Source: JAPLJC01 sp052326585 (GTDB taxonomy: Bacteria; Desulfobacterota; Desulfobaccia; Desulfobaccales; 0-14-0-80-60-11). Taken from it: a stretch of 64,000 bases of DNA. The translations under genes were made by a program, and so were the position numbers. Of this stretch, positions 34,178 to 43,505 are shown in pieces. The stretch lies in assembly GCA_052326585.1 (NCBI GenBank), contig JBKQLU010000054.1, positions 107,029-171,028 of the forward strand, in the 5' to 3' direction. Numbering within the stretch: position 1 is the first letter of the stretch; every line of letters begins with the position of its first letter. The notes beneath the pieces were generated by a model, which worked only from the letters and a program-made list of their open reading frames with translations, was not told the DNA's origin and ran no database searches.

Positions 34178-34868
34178 GGACCCGCCGGAGGAATTGCTGG
34201 CCCTGGTGGACCACCTGTCGGATTGGCTCCGCTACCAGAGGCGGCTGGGCTGGCGCGGCCTGCCCCGGGAGCCGGTCGCGGCCCCTGCCGCCGGCGAGGC
34301 GGCGGCCGAGAAGGTTCTAACCCTGGAGGAAATTCGCCAGGAGATGGGGCGCTGCCGGCGCTGCAAGCTCTACGCCGGGGCCAAGAACCTGGTCTGCGGG
34401 GAGGGTTCGCCCAACGCCCGGCTAATGTTCATCGGCGAGGCCCCCGGGGCGGAGGAAGACCTGGAGGGGCGGCCTTTTGTGGGCCCGGCCGGGCAAGTCC
34501 TCAACAACCTGCTTAATAAGCTGAATTTGAACCGGGAGGAGGTGTACATCACCAACGTGGTCAAGAGGCGGCCCCCGGGGAACCGGGACCCGCTGCCCGG
34601 CGAAATCGAAGCCTGCCTGCCCTATCTGCTCCAAGAGATTAAGGCGGTCCGGCCGCGGGTGATCGTCACCCTGGGAAAGGTGGCCACCAACGCCCTGCTG
34701 GGCCTCAAAGAACCCATAAGCGGTTTGCGGGGCCGCTGGCAGCAATACGACCACATCCGGGTGATGCCCACCTTCCACCCCTCCTATCTAAACCGGTTTC
34801 CCGTGGAGCGCCGCAAGACCTGGGCAGACATGCAACTGGTGATGGACTATCTGGCGGAACCTGAATAA
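34170..34868 (+). CDS. uracil-DNA glycosylase family 4/5 (Fe-S type)
   Basis: A 232-residue uracil-excision enzyme of the thermophile/SPO1-polymerase-related group. Motifs: GEAPGAEEDLEGRPFVGPAGQ (uracil pocket and water activation), ITNVVKRRPPGNR, and FHPSYL. The cluster Cys of family 4 are CRRC near residue 55 and EAC near 150. The third ligand, usually in VKCRPP, is Arg here (VKRRPP), though an extra Cys is present in LVCGEG. Cluster binding may be shifted or lost. The start ATG 34170 has GGGAGGGGG and overlaps coaBC. An N-terminal extension of 50 residues is Ala/Pro-rich. Confidence 0.88.
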   Translation: MPEDPPEELLALVDHLSDWLRYQRRLGWRGLPREPVAAPAAGEAAAEKVLTLEEIRQEMGRCRRCKLYAGAKNLVCGEGSPNARLMFIGEAPGAEEDLEGRPFVGPAGQVLNNLLNKLNLNREEVYITNVVKRRPPGNRDPLPGEIEACLPYLLQEIKAVRPRVIVTLGKVATNALLGLKEPISGLRGRWQQYDHIRVMPTFHPSYLNRFPVERRKTWADMQLVMDYLAEPE

Positions 34869-34878
34869 GATTAGCAAG

Positions 34879-34906
34879 GAGCTGTCAGCTATCAGCTTGC
34901 AGCCAA
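34879..34906 (+). repeat. heptanucleotide repeat tract, 4 units
   Basis: GAGCTGT CAGCTAT CAGCTTG CAGCCAA, between the UDG stop and the nfeD start. Confidence 0.6.
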
Positions 34907-34937
34907 AGCCAAAGATTAAGACAAAGGTGTTCTTAAG

Positions 34938-36239
34938 ATGAAACGTTGCCCGGGAATTCTTGCCCTCCTGCTAGTCAGCCTGCTGCTGGCGGCCACGGTT
35001 TGCCGGGCCGCCCCCCGGCCGGTTGATTACCTGGACGCGGTCGGTTCCGTGAACCCTGGTCTGGGGGAATTCATCCTGGCAGGCATCGAAGAGGCGGAGA
35101 AGCAGCAGGCCGAAGCCCTGGTAGTGCAGTTGGACACCCCGGGGGGGCTGGATACCTCCATGCGGCAAATCGTCCAGGGCATCTCCAACGCCAGGGTGCC
35201 GGTGATCGTCTTTGTCGCTCCCAGCGGGGCCCGGGCTGCCTCCGCCGGGGTCTTCATCACCCAGGCGGCGGCAGTGGCCGCCATGTCCCCTGGCACCAAT
35301 ATCGGCGCGGCCCACCCCGTGTCCATCGGTATGGGCGGCAAGATGGACCCGACCATGGAAAAGAAGGTGCTCAACGATTTTGTGGCCTACGGGCGGGCCC
35401 TGGCCGAGGAACATGGCCGCAACCCGGACTGGATGGAGAAGGCCATTCGCCAGAGCGTCTCCATCTCGGCCTCCGAAGCCGTGAAGCTCAAGGTCGTGGA
35501 CCTTATGGCCGACAACCTGGACGATCTGCTGGCCAAGGTCAACGGCCGGCGGGTGCTGGTGCAAGGCAAACCGGTGGTTCTGCAAACCGCGGGGGCGCCG
35601 CTTCAGAAAATTTCCGAGAGCCTACGCTTCCGCCTCCTGAAGCACATCGCCGACCCCAACATTGCCTTCGTCCTGCTGATGATCGGCCTGGCCGGCATCT
35701 ACTTTGAGCTGGCCCACCCGGGGGTGGTGCTGCCCGGGGTGATCGGGGCCACCTGCCTGCTGCTGGCCCTGTTCGCCTTTCAGACCCTGCCGGTCAATTA
35801 CATCGGCGTCCTCCTGATCCTGCTGGCCTTCGTCTTCTTCATTCTGGAGTTCAAGGTCGGCAGTTACGGGCTGCTCTCCGTGGCGGGAATGACGGCGCTA
35901 TTATTGGGGTCCATTATGCTGTTCCATGAGCGGGGCGGCGGTATGGGTGTCTCCTGGGGATTGCTGCTCCCCACGGTCTTCATCATCTCCCTCTTTTTCA
36001 TGGCAGTGGCGGGCATCGTCTTCCGCAGCCACAGGCGGCGCGTCGTTAGCGGGGCCGAGGGCCTGGTAGGGGAACAAGGGGTAGCCGTGACCCCTCTGGC
36101 TCCCGAAGGCAGAGTCTTCATCCACGGTGAAAACTGGCAGGCGGCGAGCGACGAGCCCGTTGCCCCCCAGGAATCCGTTGAGGTGCTGGCGGTCCGGGGT
36201 TTGAAACTCCTGGTGCGCCGGGTAACGCAAAAATCTTAA
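34938..36239 (+). CDS. NfeD long form: membrane-bound ClpP-class serine protease
   Basis: A 433-residue protein. A signal peptide (CPGILALLLVSLLLAATVCRA) is followed by a ClpP/SppA-like protease domain (about 30-220; VVQLDTPGGLDTSM, APSGARAASAGVFI with the catalytic Ser, then a conserved Lys in the helix after NPDWME). Four to five membrane helices follow (about 235-370), and last comes the small beta-barrel NfeDC domain (about 380-433; GLVGEQGVAVTPLAPEGRVFIHGENWQA). Such proteases cleave stomatin partners. The stomatin-like gene is 10 bases downstream, the usual NfeD-slipin operon. Confidence 0.93.
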   Translation: MKRCPGILALLLVSLLLAATVCRAAPRPVDYLDAVGSVNPGLGEFILAGIEEAEKQQAEALVVQLDTPGGLDTSMRQIVQGISNARVPVIVFVAPSGARAASAGVFITQAAAVAAMSPGTNIGAAHPVSIGMGGKMDPTMEKKVLNDFVAYGRALAEEHGRNPDWMEKAIRQSVSISASEAVKLKVVDLMADNLDDLLAKVNGRRVLVQGKPVVLQTAGAPLQKISESLRFRLLKHIADPNIAFVLLMIGLAGIYFELAHPGVVLPGVIGATCLLLALFAFQTLPVNYIGVLLILLAFVFFILEFKVGSYGLLSVAGMTALLLGSIMLFHERGGGMGVSWGLLLPTVFIISLFFMAVAGIVFRSHRRRVVSGAEGLVGEQGVAVTPLAPEGRVFIHGENWQAASDEPVAPQESVEVLAVRGLKLLVRRVTQKS

Positions 36240-36249
36240 GGAGGCGGCT

Positions 36250-37041
36250 ATGGGCCATTTCACTTTGATTATCATCGCACTGGTGTTCCTGTTTCTCATG
36301 AGTGCCATCAAGATCCTGAACGAATACGAACGGGGGGTGATCTTCCGCCTGGGCCGGGCCCTCCAATGGGCCAAGGGGCCGGGCCTCATCATCATCATTC
36401 CCATGATCGACCGCCTGGTCAAGGTCAACCTGCAATTGGCGACCTATGAGGTCCCGTCCCAGGACGTCATCACCCGGGACAACGTCTCGGTGAAGGTGAA
36501 CGCGGTGGTCTATTTCCGGGTCATCGACGCCCTGAAGGCCATCGTCGAGGTGCGGGACTATTGGTCGGCCACCCAGTTGCTGGCCCAGACCACTTTGCGG
36601 AGCGTCTGCGGCCAGATGGAGCTGGACGACCTGTTGGCCGAACGGGAGAAGGTCAACACCCAGTTGGCCGAGATCTTGGATAAGCAAACCGAGCCCTGGG
36701 GCATCAAGGTGACCCTGGTGGAGGTGCGCTCCATCGACCTGCCGGTGGAGATGCAGCGCTCTATCGCCAAGCAGGCGGAGGCGGAGCGGGAGCGGCGGGC
36801 CAAGGTGATCAACGCCGAGGGCGAATTCCAGGCGGCCGCCAAGATGGCCGATGCCGCCCGGGTGTTGGCCACTGAGCCCATGTCCCTGCAACTGCGCTAT
36901 CTCCAGACCCTGCGGGAGATCGCCGCCGAGAAGAACTCCACCACCCTGTTCCCCATCCCCATCGACCTGATCAAGCCATTCATCAAGATGGCGGAAAGGC
37001 TGGATAGAGCGGAAGAGCTGCAAGAGGACAAAAACAAGTAA
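36250..37041 (+). CDS. slipin / stomatin-like SPFH protein
   Basis: A 263-residue membrane-anchored SPFH-domain protein. One N-terminal hydrophobic hairpin (FTLIIIALVFLFLMSAIKIL) precedes the SPFH domain (about 30-190; EYERGVIFRLGRAL, DVITRDNVSVKVNAVVYFRV, GIKVTLVEVRSIDLP). A helical coiled-coil region follows (MQRSIAKQAEAERERRAKV). It oligomerises in membrane microdomains and is the partner or substrate of the NfeD protease encoded just upstream. AAGGAGGCGGCT precedes the ATG. Confidence 0.94.
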   Translation: MGHFTLIIIALVFLFLMSAIKILNEYERGVIFRLGRALQWAKGPGLIIIIPMIDRLVKVNLQLATYEVPSQDVITRDNVSVKVNAVVYFRVIDALKAIVEVRDYWSATQLLAQTTLRSVCGQMELDDLLAEREKVNTQLAEILDKQTEPWGIKVTLVEVRSIDLPVEMQRSIAKQAEAERERRAKVINAEGEFQAAAKMADAARVLATEPMSLQLRYLQTLREIAAEKNSTTLFPIPIDLIKPFIKMAERLDRAEELQEDKNK

Positions 37042-37349
37042 AAGGCGGTGTGGCAATTCCGTTTTTCCGTTTTCGGTAAAGTGCCACAGGCAGGCCGGCC
37101 TTTTGGGGTTGAGGAATCAGGCAATTACAGGTAAATTTGCGGCAGGATTATACCACCCCAACCTGAAGTGAGGTTGAGCTTAATAACTTTGAACTCGGGG
37201 CCACTGCGAAAACCAAACTTTGTCACCTATGAGGTTCTTCGGTCGCTTCGCTCCCTCAGAATGACAAAAAAGGGGACTTTCGCAGCGGTCTCAACTTTAA
37301 ACTTTGAACTTTGAACCTTAAACCTTGAACTAAAATCGGGAGAGGCAAC
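37042..37349. other. intergenic region with dispersed repeats
   Basis: No gene is visible. It holds a half MITE-like copy (37231-37265; CTTCGCT...CAGAATGAC, matching the arm at 23772) and a six-unit heptad tract (37294-37335). Confidence 0.55.
37294..37335 (+). repeat. heptanucleotide repeat tract, 6 units
   Basis: ACTTTAA ACTTTGA ACTTTGA ACCTTAA ACCTTGA ACTAAAA, ending 14 bases before the next start codon. Confidence 0.8.
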
Positions 37350-37682
37350 ATGGCCCCAAAGGAACCGAAAGAGAAGAAAGAAAAGCCCCTGGATAAGATG
37401 ACCGCCACGGAGTTGCGTAAATACGCCCTGGAACAGGGCGAGATCAGCGGCGTCCACGCCATGAACAAGGCAGAGCTGCTTAGCGCCATCAAAAAGGCGA
37501 AGGGCATCAAGGAAGAGAAGAAAGCCGTGGAAGCCTTGAGCGTGCGGGATTTGAAGGAGAAGGCCCGCCAGCTCCGGGCCAAGAAGCTGGAGGCCATTGC
37601 AGCGGGGGCCTCCCGCAAACAGATCGACATCCTGCGCAAGAAGGCCAACCGCGTGAAGAAGCAGACCCACCAGTCGGCTTGA
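37350..37682 (+). CDS. small basic protein with two Rho-N/SAP-like helical motifs
   Basis: A 110-residue, highly charged protein (Lys-rich start KEPKEKKEK). Residues about 17-50 (MTATELRKYALEQGEISGVHA...KAELLSAIKKAKG) resemble the Rho N-terminal or HeH/SAP helix-extended-loop-helix fold. A second helical stretch (VRDLKEKARQLRAKKLEAI) follows. Such motifs bind nucleic acid, which would fit the basic charge. No enzyme signature. It has a strong terminator at 37703 and stands alone. Function inferred only from the fold. Confidence 0.65.
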   Translation: MAPKEPKEKKEKPLDKMTATELRKYALEQGEISGVHAMNKAELLSAIKKAKGIKEEKKAVEALSVRDLKEKARQLRAKKLEAIAAGASRKQIDILRKKANRVKKQTHQSA

Positions 37683-37702
37683 TCCGATTCTGGCCAGCAA
37701 CC

Positions 37703-37736
37703 AAAAGCAGGGCCCGCCGGGGCCCTGCTTTTTTAG
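37703..37736. terminator. bidirectional rho-independent terminator
   Basis: AAAGCAGGGCCC / GGGCCCTGCTTTTTT, 9 GC-rich pairs plus A/T pairs. It ends the helical-protein gene and, in reverse, the nuo operon. Confidence 0.88.
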
Positions 37737-37751
37737 TGGAGGCGGGGCCGG

Positions 37752-39212
37752 TTACAGGCCGGGAAAGATCTTCACCGCGTTTACCGCCAGGTCGTAGAGG
37801 GAGCCGGGGAAGATGCCGATCAGCAGCACGCCGCCGGCGGTGGCGGCCAGCACCGCGGTGACGCCAGGTGAGAAAGCCACCGGACCCAGGTCGGCTTCGG
37901 CGGGTTTCATGTACATCAGTACCGTGATCCTCAGATAGTAATAGACCGATACCAGGGAGTTGAGCACGCCGATGATGGCGAGCCAGATGTAGCCCGACTG
38001 CACCGCGGCGGAGAAGATATAGAATTTGCCCACAAACCCGGCGGTGGGAGGCATACCGGCCAGGGCGAACATGAACAGAGCCATGCACGCGGCCAGGGCC
38101 GGGTGCTGGAAGCCCAGACCGGAGTAGTCGTAGATATTGAGATAGCTGTCCTTTTTACGCCCCACCAGGATCACCACCCCGAAGGCCCCCAGGTTCATCA
38201 AGGTATAGGCCAGCAGGTAGTAGAGGAGGCTCACCGCGCCCAATTGGCTGGCGGCCACCAGGGCCACCAGCAGGTAGCCGGCGTGGGCGATGGATGAATA
38301 AGCCAGCATGCGCTTAATGTTAGTCTGGGCGATGGCAGTGACGTTGCCTACGGTCATGGTGGCCACCGCCAGCACCCAGAGGAGCATGGTCCAGTCCATC
38401 TTCAGCGCCAGGAAGGCCAGGAAGAAGACCCGGGCGAAGGCGGCGAAGGCCGCGGCCTTCACCCCCACCGCCATGAAGGCGGTGACCGAGGTGGGGGCCC
38501 CTTCATAGACGTCCGGGGTCCACATGTGGAAGGGCGCCGAGGCCACCTTGAAGCCGAAGCCCACCAGCAACAGGGCCATGGCCAGCAGGGTCAGGGGCTG
38601 CATGAAGGTGTGGCCCAAGAGGGCCTGGGGCAGTTGGTCCAGATACAGGGTGCCGCCGGCGGCGCCATAGAGGAAGGCCATGCCGAAGAGCAGAAAGGCG
38701 CTGGAGAAGGACCCCAGGATCAGATATTTCAGGGAGGCTTCGTTGGAGCGGGGATCCTCCCGGAACAGGCCGGCCAGGACGTACACCGCGATGGACATCA
38801 CCTCCAGGCCCAAAAAGAGCATGATGAGATGGGCGCTGGCGGCCATGAGCATCATGCCCACGGTGGCGAAGAGCAGCAGGGCGTAGTATTCCCCCAGGTT
38901 TTTGCCGTAGTCCTCCAGGTATTGCCGGCTGATCATCACGGTCAGGGCCGTCCCCAGGATGAAGATCAGATAGAAGCTGAAGGTAAAGTTGTCTACGTAG
39001 ATCATGCGGGCGAAGTCGGTGCCCCGGATGCCCCACATGAGTATGGTCATCACTGCCGCGGCAGCCAGGCCCAGGAGGCTGAGCAGGGGGAAATTGGCCT
39101 TGCGCCCTCTGGGGGAGAGGGCGTCCAGCAACAGGACGACGATGGCGGTGAGGGTCAAAATGAGCTCCGGCCCGATGCTGCACAGATGGAAACCGGGGAT
39201 GGTGAGGGTCAT
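37752..39212 (-). CDS. nuoN: NADH-quinone oxidoreductase subunit N
   Basis: A 486-residue antiporter-like membrane subunit of complex I with about 14 helices. Proton-path residues lie in VMSIAVYVLAGL (Glu in GLEVMS) and ASAPFHMWTPDVYEGAPTSVTAF (Lys or His on the broken helix). It is the last gene of the operon; its ATG overlaps the nuoM stop (ATGA). Length fits the family. Confidence 0.96.
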   Translation of the reverse strand: MTLTIPGFHLCSIGPELILTLTAIVVLLLDALSPRGRKANFPLLSLLGLAAAAVMTILMWGIRGTDFARMIYVDNFTFSFYLIFILGTALTVMISRQYLEDYGKNLGEYYALLLFATVGMMLMAASAHLIMLFLGLEVMSIAVYVLAGLFREDPRSNEASLKYLILGSFSSAFLLFGMAFLYGAAGGTLYLDQLPQALLGHTFMQPLTLLAMALLLVGFGFKVASAPFHMWTPDVYEGAPTSVTAFMAVGVKAAAFAAFARVFFLAFLALKMDWTMLLWVLAVATMTVGNVTAIAQTNIKRMLAYSSIAHAGYLLVALVAASQLGAVSLLYYLLAYTLMNLGAFGVVILVGRKKDSYLNIYDYSGLGFQHPALAACMALFMFALAGMPPTAGFVGKFYIFSAAVQSGYIWLAIIGVLNSLVSVYYYLRITVLMYMKPAEADLGPVAFSPGVTAVLAATAGGVLLIGIFPGSLYDLAVNAVKIFPGL

Positions 39213-40744
39213 AGCGCCTCCCCCTTACTGACTTGGGATTGGGTGACCTGTAAGGCCTGGCCTTTTTCCATCAGGGCCAAAAAATTGTCGGTGGTGGCCT
39301 TGGTCTTATTCAGGAAGGTGTTGGGATAGACCCCGATCCAGAAGATGAACAGCAGCAGCGGCAAAAAGATGGCGACCTCCCGCCAGGAGAGGTCGGCCAG
39401 TTCCTTATTCTTCACGTTGGTCACTTCCCCCCAGACCACCCGCTGGAACATCCAGAGCATGTAACAGGCGGAAAAGATGACGCCGGTGGCGGCGATGGTG
39501 CCATAGAGGATGTTGCTCCGGAAGGCTCCCAAAAGGATGAGAAATTCGCCGATGAAGCCGTTGGTGCCGGGCACGGCAATGGAGGACAGGGTGACGATCA
39601 TGAAGATGGTGGCGAAGATAGGCATGGGGGTGGCCAGACCCCCGAACTCGCTAATCATCCGGGTGTGGCGCCGCTCGTAGATCATGCCCACGATCAAGAA
39701 CAGGGCGCCGGTGGAGATGCCGTGGTTAATCATCTGGATGACCCCGCCCTGCACCCCCGAGACGGTGAAGGTGAACAGCCCCAGCATGACAAAGCCCAGG
39801 TGGCTCACGGAGGAGAAGGCGATGAGGCGCTTCAGGTCCTTTTGCATCATGGAGACCAGGGCGCCGTAAACTATGCCGATGAGGGCCAGGACGGAAAAGA
39901 GGGGCACGAAGTAATGGGCCGCCTGGGGGAACAACGGCATATTGAAGCGCAGGAAACCGTAAGTCCCCATCTTCAGGAGCACCGCGGCCAGGATGACGGA
40001 ACCCACCGTGGGCGCTTCGGTGTGGGCGTCGGGCAACCAGGTGTGGAAGGGGAACATGGGCACCTTGATGGCGAAGGCCAGGCCAAAGGCCAGGAACATC
40101 CAATACTGCAGGTGGAAGGGGATGGCCAGGCCGTACATCCTGAGCAGATCAAAGCTGTAAACGCCGGTGGTCTTGCCGCATTGAAAGTAGAGAACCAAAA
40201 TGGCTACCAGCATCAACACCGAGCCGAACATGGTGAACAGGAAGAACTTGATGGCCGCATAGACCCGCCGGGCCGGGTTGCCCCAGACGCCGATGAGCAG
40301 GTACATGGGAATCAGCATCACTTCCCAGAAGATGTAGAAGAGGAAGAGGTCCAGGGAGCAGAAGACCCCGAGCATGCCGCTCATCAGGGCCAGCAGGCAG
40401 ATCATGAACTCCTTGACGTGGGTCTGAATGTCGGTCCAGGTGGCCAGCACGCAGAGCGGGGTCAGGAAGGTGGTGAGCATGACGAGCAGCAGAGAGAAGC
40501 CATCGACCCCGAGATAATAGCTGACGCCGTAACTGGGAATCCAAGCGTGGTGCTCCACGAACTGCATGGCGGCGGTGCCGCTGTCGAAGCGGAACCACAG
40601 GGGCAGGGAGAAGGCAAACTCCAACAGGGATATCCCCAGGGTGGCGCCTTTGAGGACCTGGTTATTATTCCGGTCCAGCAACAACAGCAACCCCACCCCT
40701 GCCAGGGGGAGGAAGATCAGGATGGAGAGGATTGGTAGATGCAT
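39209..40744 (-). CDS. nuoM: NADH-quinone oxidoreductase subunit M
   Basis: A 511-residue proton-pumping membrane subunit. It has FLFYIFWEVMLIPMYLLIGVWG with the conserved Glu of helix 5, KVPMFPFHTWLPDAHTEAPT with the discontinuous helix 7, and KRLIAFSSVSHLGFVMLG. Fourteen helices fit the Mrp-type antiporter fold. It overlaps nuoN by four bases and follows nuoL by 15. Confidence 0.97.
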   Translation of the reverse strand: MHLPILSILIFLPLAGVGLLLLLDRNNNQVLKGATLGISLLEFAFSLPLWFRFDSGTAAMQFVEHHAWIPSYGVSYYLGVDGFSLLLVMLTTFLTPLCVLATWTDIQTHVKEFMICLLALMSGMLGVFCSLDLFLFYIFWEVMLIPMYLLIGVWGNPARRVYAAIKFFLFTMFGSVLMLVAILVLYFQCGKTTGVYSFDLLRMYGLAIPFHLQYWMFLAFGLAFAIKVPMFPFHTWLPDAHTEAPTVGSVILAAVLLKMGTYGFLRFNMPLFPQAAHYFVPLFSVLALIGIVYGALVSMMQKDLKRLIAFSSVSHLGFVMLGLFTFTVSGVQGGVIQMINHGISTGALFLIVGMIYERRHTRMISEFGGLATPMPIFATIFMIVTLSSIAVPGTNGFIGEFLILLGAFRSNILYGTIAATGVIFSACYMLWMFQRVVWGEVTNVKNKELADLSWREVAIFLPLLLFIFWIGVYPNTFLNKTKATTDNFLALMEKGQALQVTQSQVSKGEAL

Positions 40745-40759
40745 TGAGCCACCCTCAGG

Positions 40760-42658
40760 TTAACGTCCGATGAGATAGCCCGCGATGAGCACCACCCCCA
40801 GGAGGATGGCCAGGGCATAGGTTTGTACGAAGCCGGTTTCCAGCTTGCGGAGATGGGCGCTGATCCAGGCCACGGTGCTGGCGCTGCCGTTCACCGCGCC
40901 GTCCACCACCCCTTCATCCACCCCATGCCACAGGAAGTCGGAGCCGTTCTTGACCGGCTCCACCACCGCGGCTTCATAAAATTCATCCACAAAATATTTG
41001 TTATAGATGTATTCGTAGGCCACCGGGAATTTCGCCACCACCCGGGCCGGCAAATCCGGCTTTTTGATGTAGCAGCGGTAGGCGATGAAGATGCCCACGC
41101 CGGCGACGCTCATGCTCAAGGCCATCATGAAGATTTCGAAGGACATGGCATGTTCCGCCTCCGGGTGCAGGGTGGCGATGGACGGGGCCAGGAAGTCTTT
41201 GAACCTGTGGGCCCCTTCGATGATGGGGAAGCCCACCCAACCGCCCACTGCCGACAGGACCGCCAGGATGATCAGCGGCACCGCCATGGTCCAGGGCGCT
41301 TCATGGGGGTGGACCTCATGATGATCAAACCTTTCCTTGCCATGAAAGGTCATGAATACCGCCCGGAACATATAGAAGGCGGTGATCAAGGCGGCCACGG
41401 TAGCGATGCCCCAATAGAGGAGGTGCCCGTCCACCAGGGAATAGAAGAGGATTTCATCCTTGCTGAAGAAGCCGGCGAAAGGGAAGATCCCGGAAATGGC
41501 CAGGGTGGCCACCACGAAGGTCCAATAGGTGATGGGCATATACTTCCTGAGGCCGCCCATGTGGCGCATATCCTGTTGACCGTGCATGCCGTGGATGACC
41601 GAGCCGGATCCCAGGAAGAGGAGGGCCTTGAAAAAGGCGTGGGTCATGAGATGGAAGATACCGGAGACAAAGGCCCCGACGCCGCAGGCCATGACCATAT
41701 AGCCCAATTGGCTCACGGTGGAGTAAGCCAGGACGCGTTTGATGTCGTATTGCGCCATGCCCATGGTGGCGGCGAAAAAGGCGGTCAGCAGGCCCACCGC
41801 GGCCACCACCGTCATGGAGACCGGGGCCAGCACGAACAGGGCGCTGCACCGGGCCAACATATAGACTCCGGCGGTGACCATGGTGGCCGCGTGGATCAGG
41901 GCGGACACCGGAGTGGGGCCTTCCATGGCGTCGGGCAGCCAGACGTACAGAGGGATCTGGGCCGACTTGCCGGTGGCGCCCAAAAAGAGGCAGAGGGTAG
42001 CGGCGGTGATCACCGCGGCGCCCACCGGATAATGGGAGGCAGCCGCGAAGACTTCCCGGAAGTTGAGGCTGCCGAAGGTCCAGAAGATGATGAAGATGCC
42101 CAACAGGAAGCCGAAATCGCCGATGCGGTTGACCACGAAGGCCTTTTTGCCCGCGTCGGCCGCCGAGCGGCGCTCATACCAGAAGCCGATCAAGAGGTAG
42201 GAGCAGAGCCCGACCCCTTCCCAACCCACGAACATCAGCAGGAAGTTATTGGCGCTCACCAGGATGAGCATATTAAAGACGAAGAGGTTGAGATAGGCGA
42301 AGTAACGGTAAAACCCCGGGTCATCGTGCATGTAACCTATGGAGTAGATGTGGATCAGGGTGCTCACCCCGGAGACCACCAGGAGCATCACCAGGGACAG
42401 GGGGTCGATGAGGAAGGCCGCCTGGGCCTGGAAAGTGCCGGAGGAGATCCAGGTGAAGACCGTCTTTTCCACCACCCGGGCCCCGTGCGGCAGTTGCAGG
42501 AACTCCAGGAAGATGGCCACGGTGAGCAGGAAGCTCAGGCCCACGGCCAGCGAGCCGATCACTCCCACCACATTCTTGGACAATCTCTGGCCAAAGAGGC
42601 CGTTGATCAAAAAGCCGATGAGGGGGAATAGGGGTATCAGCCAGACATAATCCATCAT
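40760..42658 (-). CDS. nuoL: NADH-quinone oxidoreductase subunit L
   Basis: A 632-residue distal proton-pumping subunit with about 16 helices including the long lateral helix at the C-terminus. Motifs: LLMFVGWEGVGLCSYLLIGFWY (helix 5 Glu), KSAQIPLYVWLPDAMEGPTPVSALIHAATMVTAG, KRVLAYSTVSQLGYMV and GFFSKDEIL. Nothing is unusual in length or order. Confidence 0.97.
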   Translation of the reverse strand: MMDYVWLIPLFPLIGFLINGLFGQRLSKNVVGVIGSLAVGLSFLLTVAIFLEFLQLPHGARVVEKTVFTWISSGTFQAQAAFLIDPLSLVMLLVVSGVSTLIHIYSIGYMHDDPGFYRYFAYLNLFVFNMLILVSANNFLLMFVGWEGVGLCSYLLIGFWYERRSAADAGKKAFVVNRIGDFGFLLGIFIIFWTFGSLNFREVFAAASHYPVGAAVITAATLCLFLGATGKSAQIPLYVWLPDAMEGPTPVSALIHAATMVTAGVYMLARCSALFVLAPVSMTVVAAVGLLTAFFAATMGMAQYDIKRVLAYSTVSQLGYMVMACGVGAFVSGIFHLMTHAFFKALLFLGSGSVIHGMHGQQDMRHMGGLRKYMPITYWTFVVATLAISGIFPFAGFFSKDEILFYSLVDGHLLYWGIATVAALITAFYMFRAVFMTFHGKERFDHHEVHPHEAPWTMAVPLIILAVLSAVGGWVGFPIIEGAHRFKDFLAPSIATLHPEAEHAMSFEIFMMALSMSVAGVGIFIAYRCYIKKPDLPARVVAKFPVAYEYIYNKYFVDEFYEAAVVEPVKNGSDFLWHGVDEGVVDGAVNGSASTVAWISAHLRKLETGFVQTYALAILLGVVLIAGYLIGR

Positions 42659-42668
42659 GAGGGTCGCC

Positions 42669-42980
42669 TCACCACCGAAGGATATTCAGGTCGTCGACAT
42701 AAATGGAGCCCCGGTTGCGGAAGATTGCGACAATCAGGGCCAGACCCACCGCCACTTCCGCGGCGGCTACGGTCAAGACGAAAAAGACGAACATCTGTCC
42801 GTCCACCGCCTTGAAATAGTCGGCAAAGCCGATAAAGGCCAGGTTGACGGCATTGAGCATCATCTCGATGCTCATCAAGATGACGATGGCGTTGCGCCGG
42901 ATGATCACCCCGATCACTCCCAGGGCGAACAGGGCCACGCTCAGGGCCAGGTAATGAGACAAGGGCACTACCATGGGCAT
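42669..42980 (-). CDS. nuoK: NADH-quinone oxidoreductase subunit K
   Basis: A 103-residue three-helix membrane subunit. The conserved Glu residues for proton transfer are in IVILMSIEMMLNAVNL and AAAEVAVGLAL. Gap of 10 bases to nuoL and 13 from nuoJ. Confidence 0.96.
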   Translation of the reverse strand: MPMVVPLSHYLALSVALFALGVIGVIIRRNAIVILMSIEMMLNAVNLAFIGFADYFKAVDGQMFVFFVLTVAAAEVAVGLALIVAIFRNRGSIYVDDLNILRW

Positions 42981-42993
42981 TCTCCCCTAATTC

Positions 42994-43491
42994 TCACTTC
43001 AACTTGCTTTTAGCCAGGACCACCGCGCCGACGATGGCCACCAGGAGCAGGACCGAGGTAACCTCAAAGGGCAGCAGATAATCGGTAAAGAGGCTGCGGG
43101 CAATCGATTCGGTATTGCCCAGGCCGGCTATGACTTCCCGGCCCGCCGGCAGGTTGGACTGGCGGAAGGCGTAAATCATGATCAGGGCGGTGAAGCCGGC
43201 CAGGACCGCGCTCAGAAGCTTCTCCCCGATATGGGGAATTGCCGGGAACTCCTCGGGCTGCCGCAGATTCAGGAGCATGATGACGAAGAGGAACAGCACC
43301 ATGATGGCCCCGGCGTAAACGATCACCTGGATGGCGGCGATGAACTCGGCATGGGCTAGCAGGTAGATGCCGGCCACCGCAAAGAAGTTGACGATGAGCC
43401 AGAGGGCGCTTCTCAAGGGGTGGCGCTGAAAGACCACCAGGCCGCCGGAGATCAGCGCCACTGCGGCCAGGATGAAAAAGAGAATCTGCAT
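42994..43491 (-). CDS. nuoJ: NADH-quinone oxidoreductase subunit J
   Basis: A 165-residue membrane subunit with five hydrophobic segments. HPLRSALWLIVNFFAVAGIYLL and VIVYAGAIMVLFLFVIMLL include the pi-bulge helix 3 region typical of NuoJ. It ends in a Lys-rich cytoplasmic tail (LAKSKLK). Confidence 0.95.
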   Translation of the reverse strand: MQILFFILAAVALISGGLVVFQRHPLRSALWLIVNFFAVAGIYLLAHAEFIAAIQVIVYAGAIMVLFLFVIMLLNLRQPEEFPAIPHIGEKLLSAVLAGFTALIMIYAFRQSNLPAGREVIAGLGNTESIARSLFTDYLLPFEVTSVLLLVAIVGAVVLAKSKLK

Positions 43492-43505
43492 CCCTCAGGC
43501 CTCCT

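Noticed and set aside
34923..34950. Repeat tract read as part of the nfeD leader regulation.
   Set aside because: The same heptads occur before and after unrelated genes on both strands, so no gene-specific role is supported.
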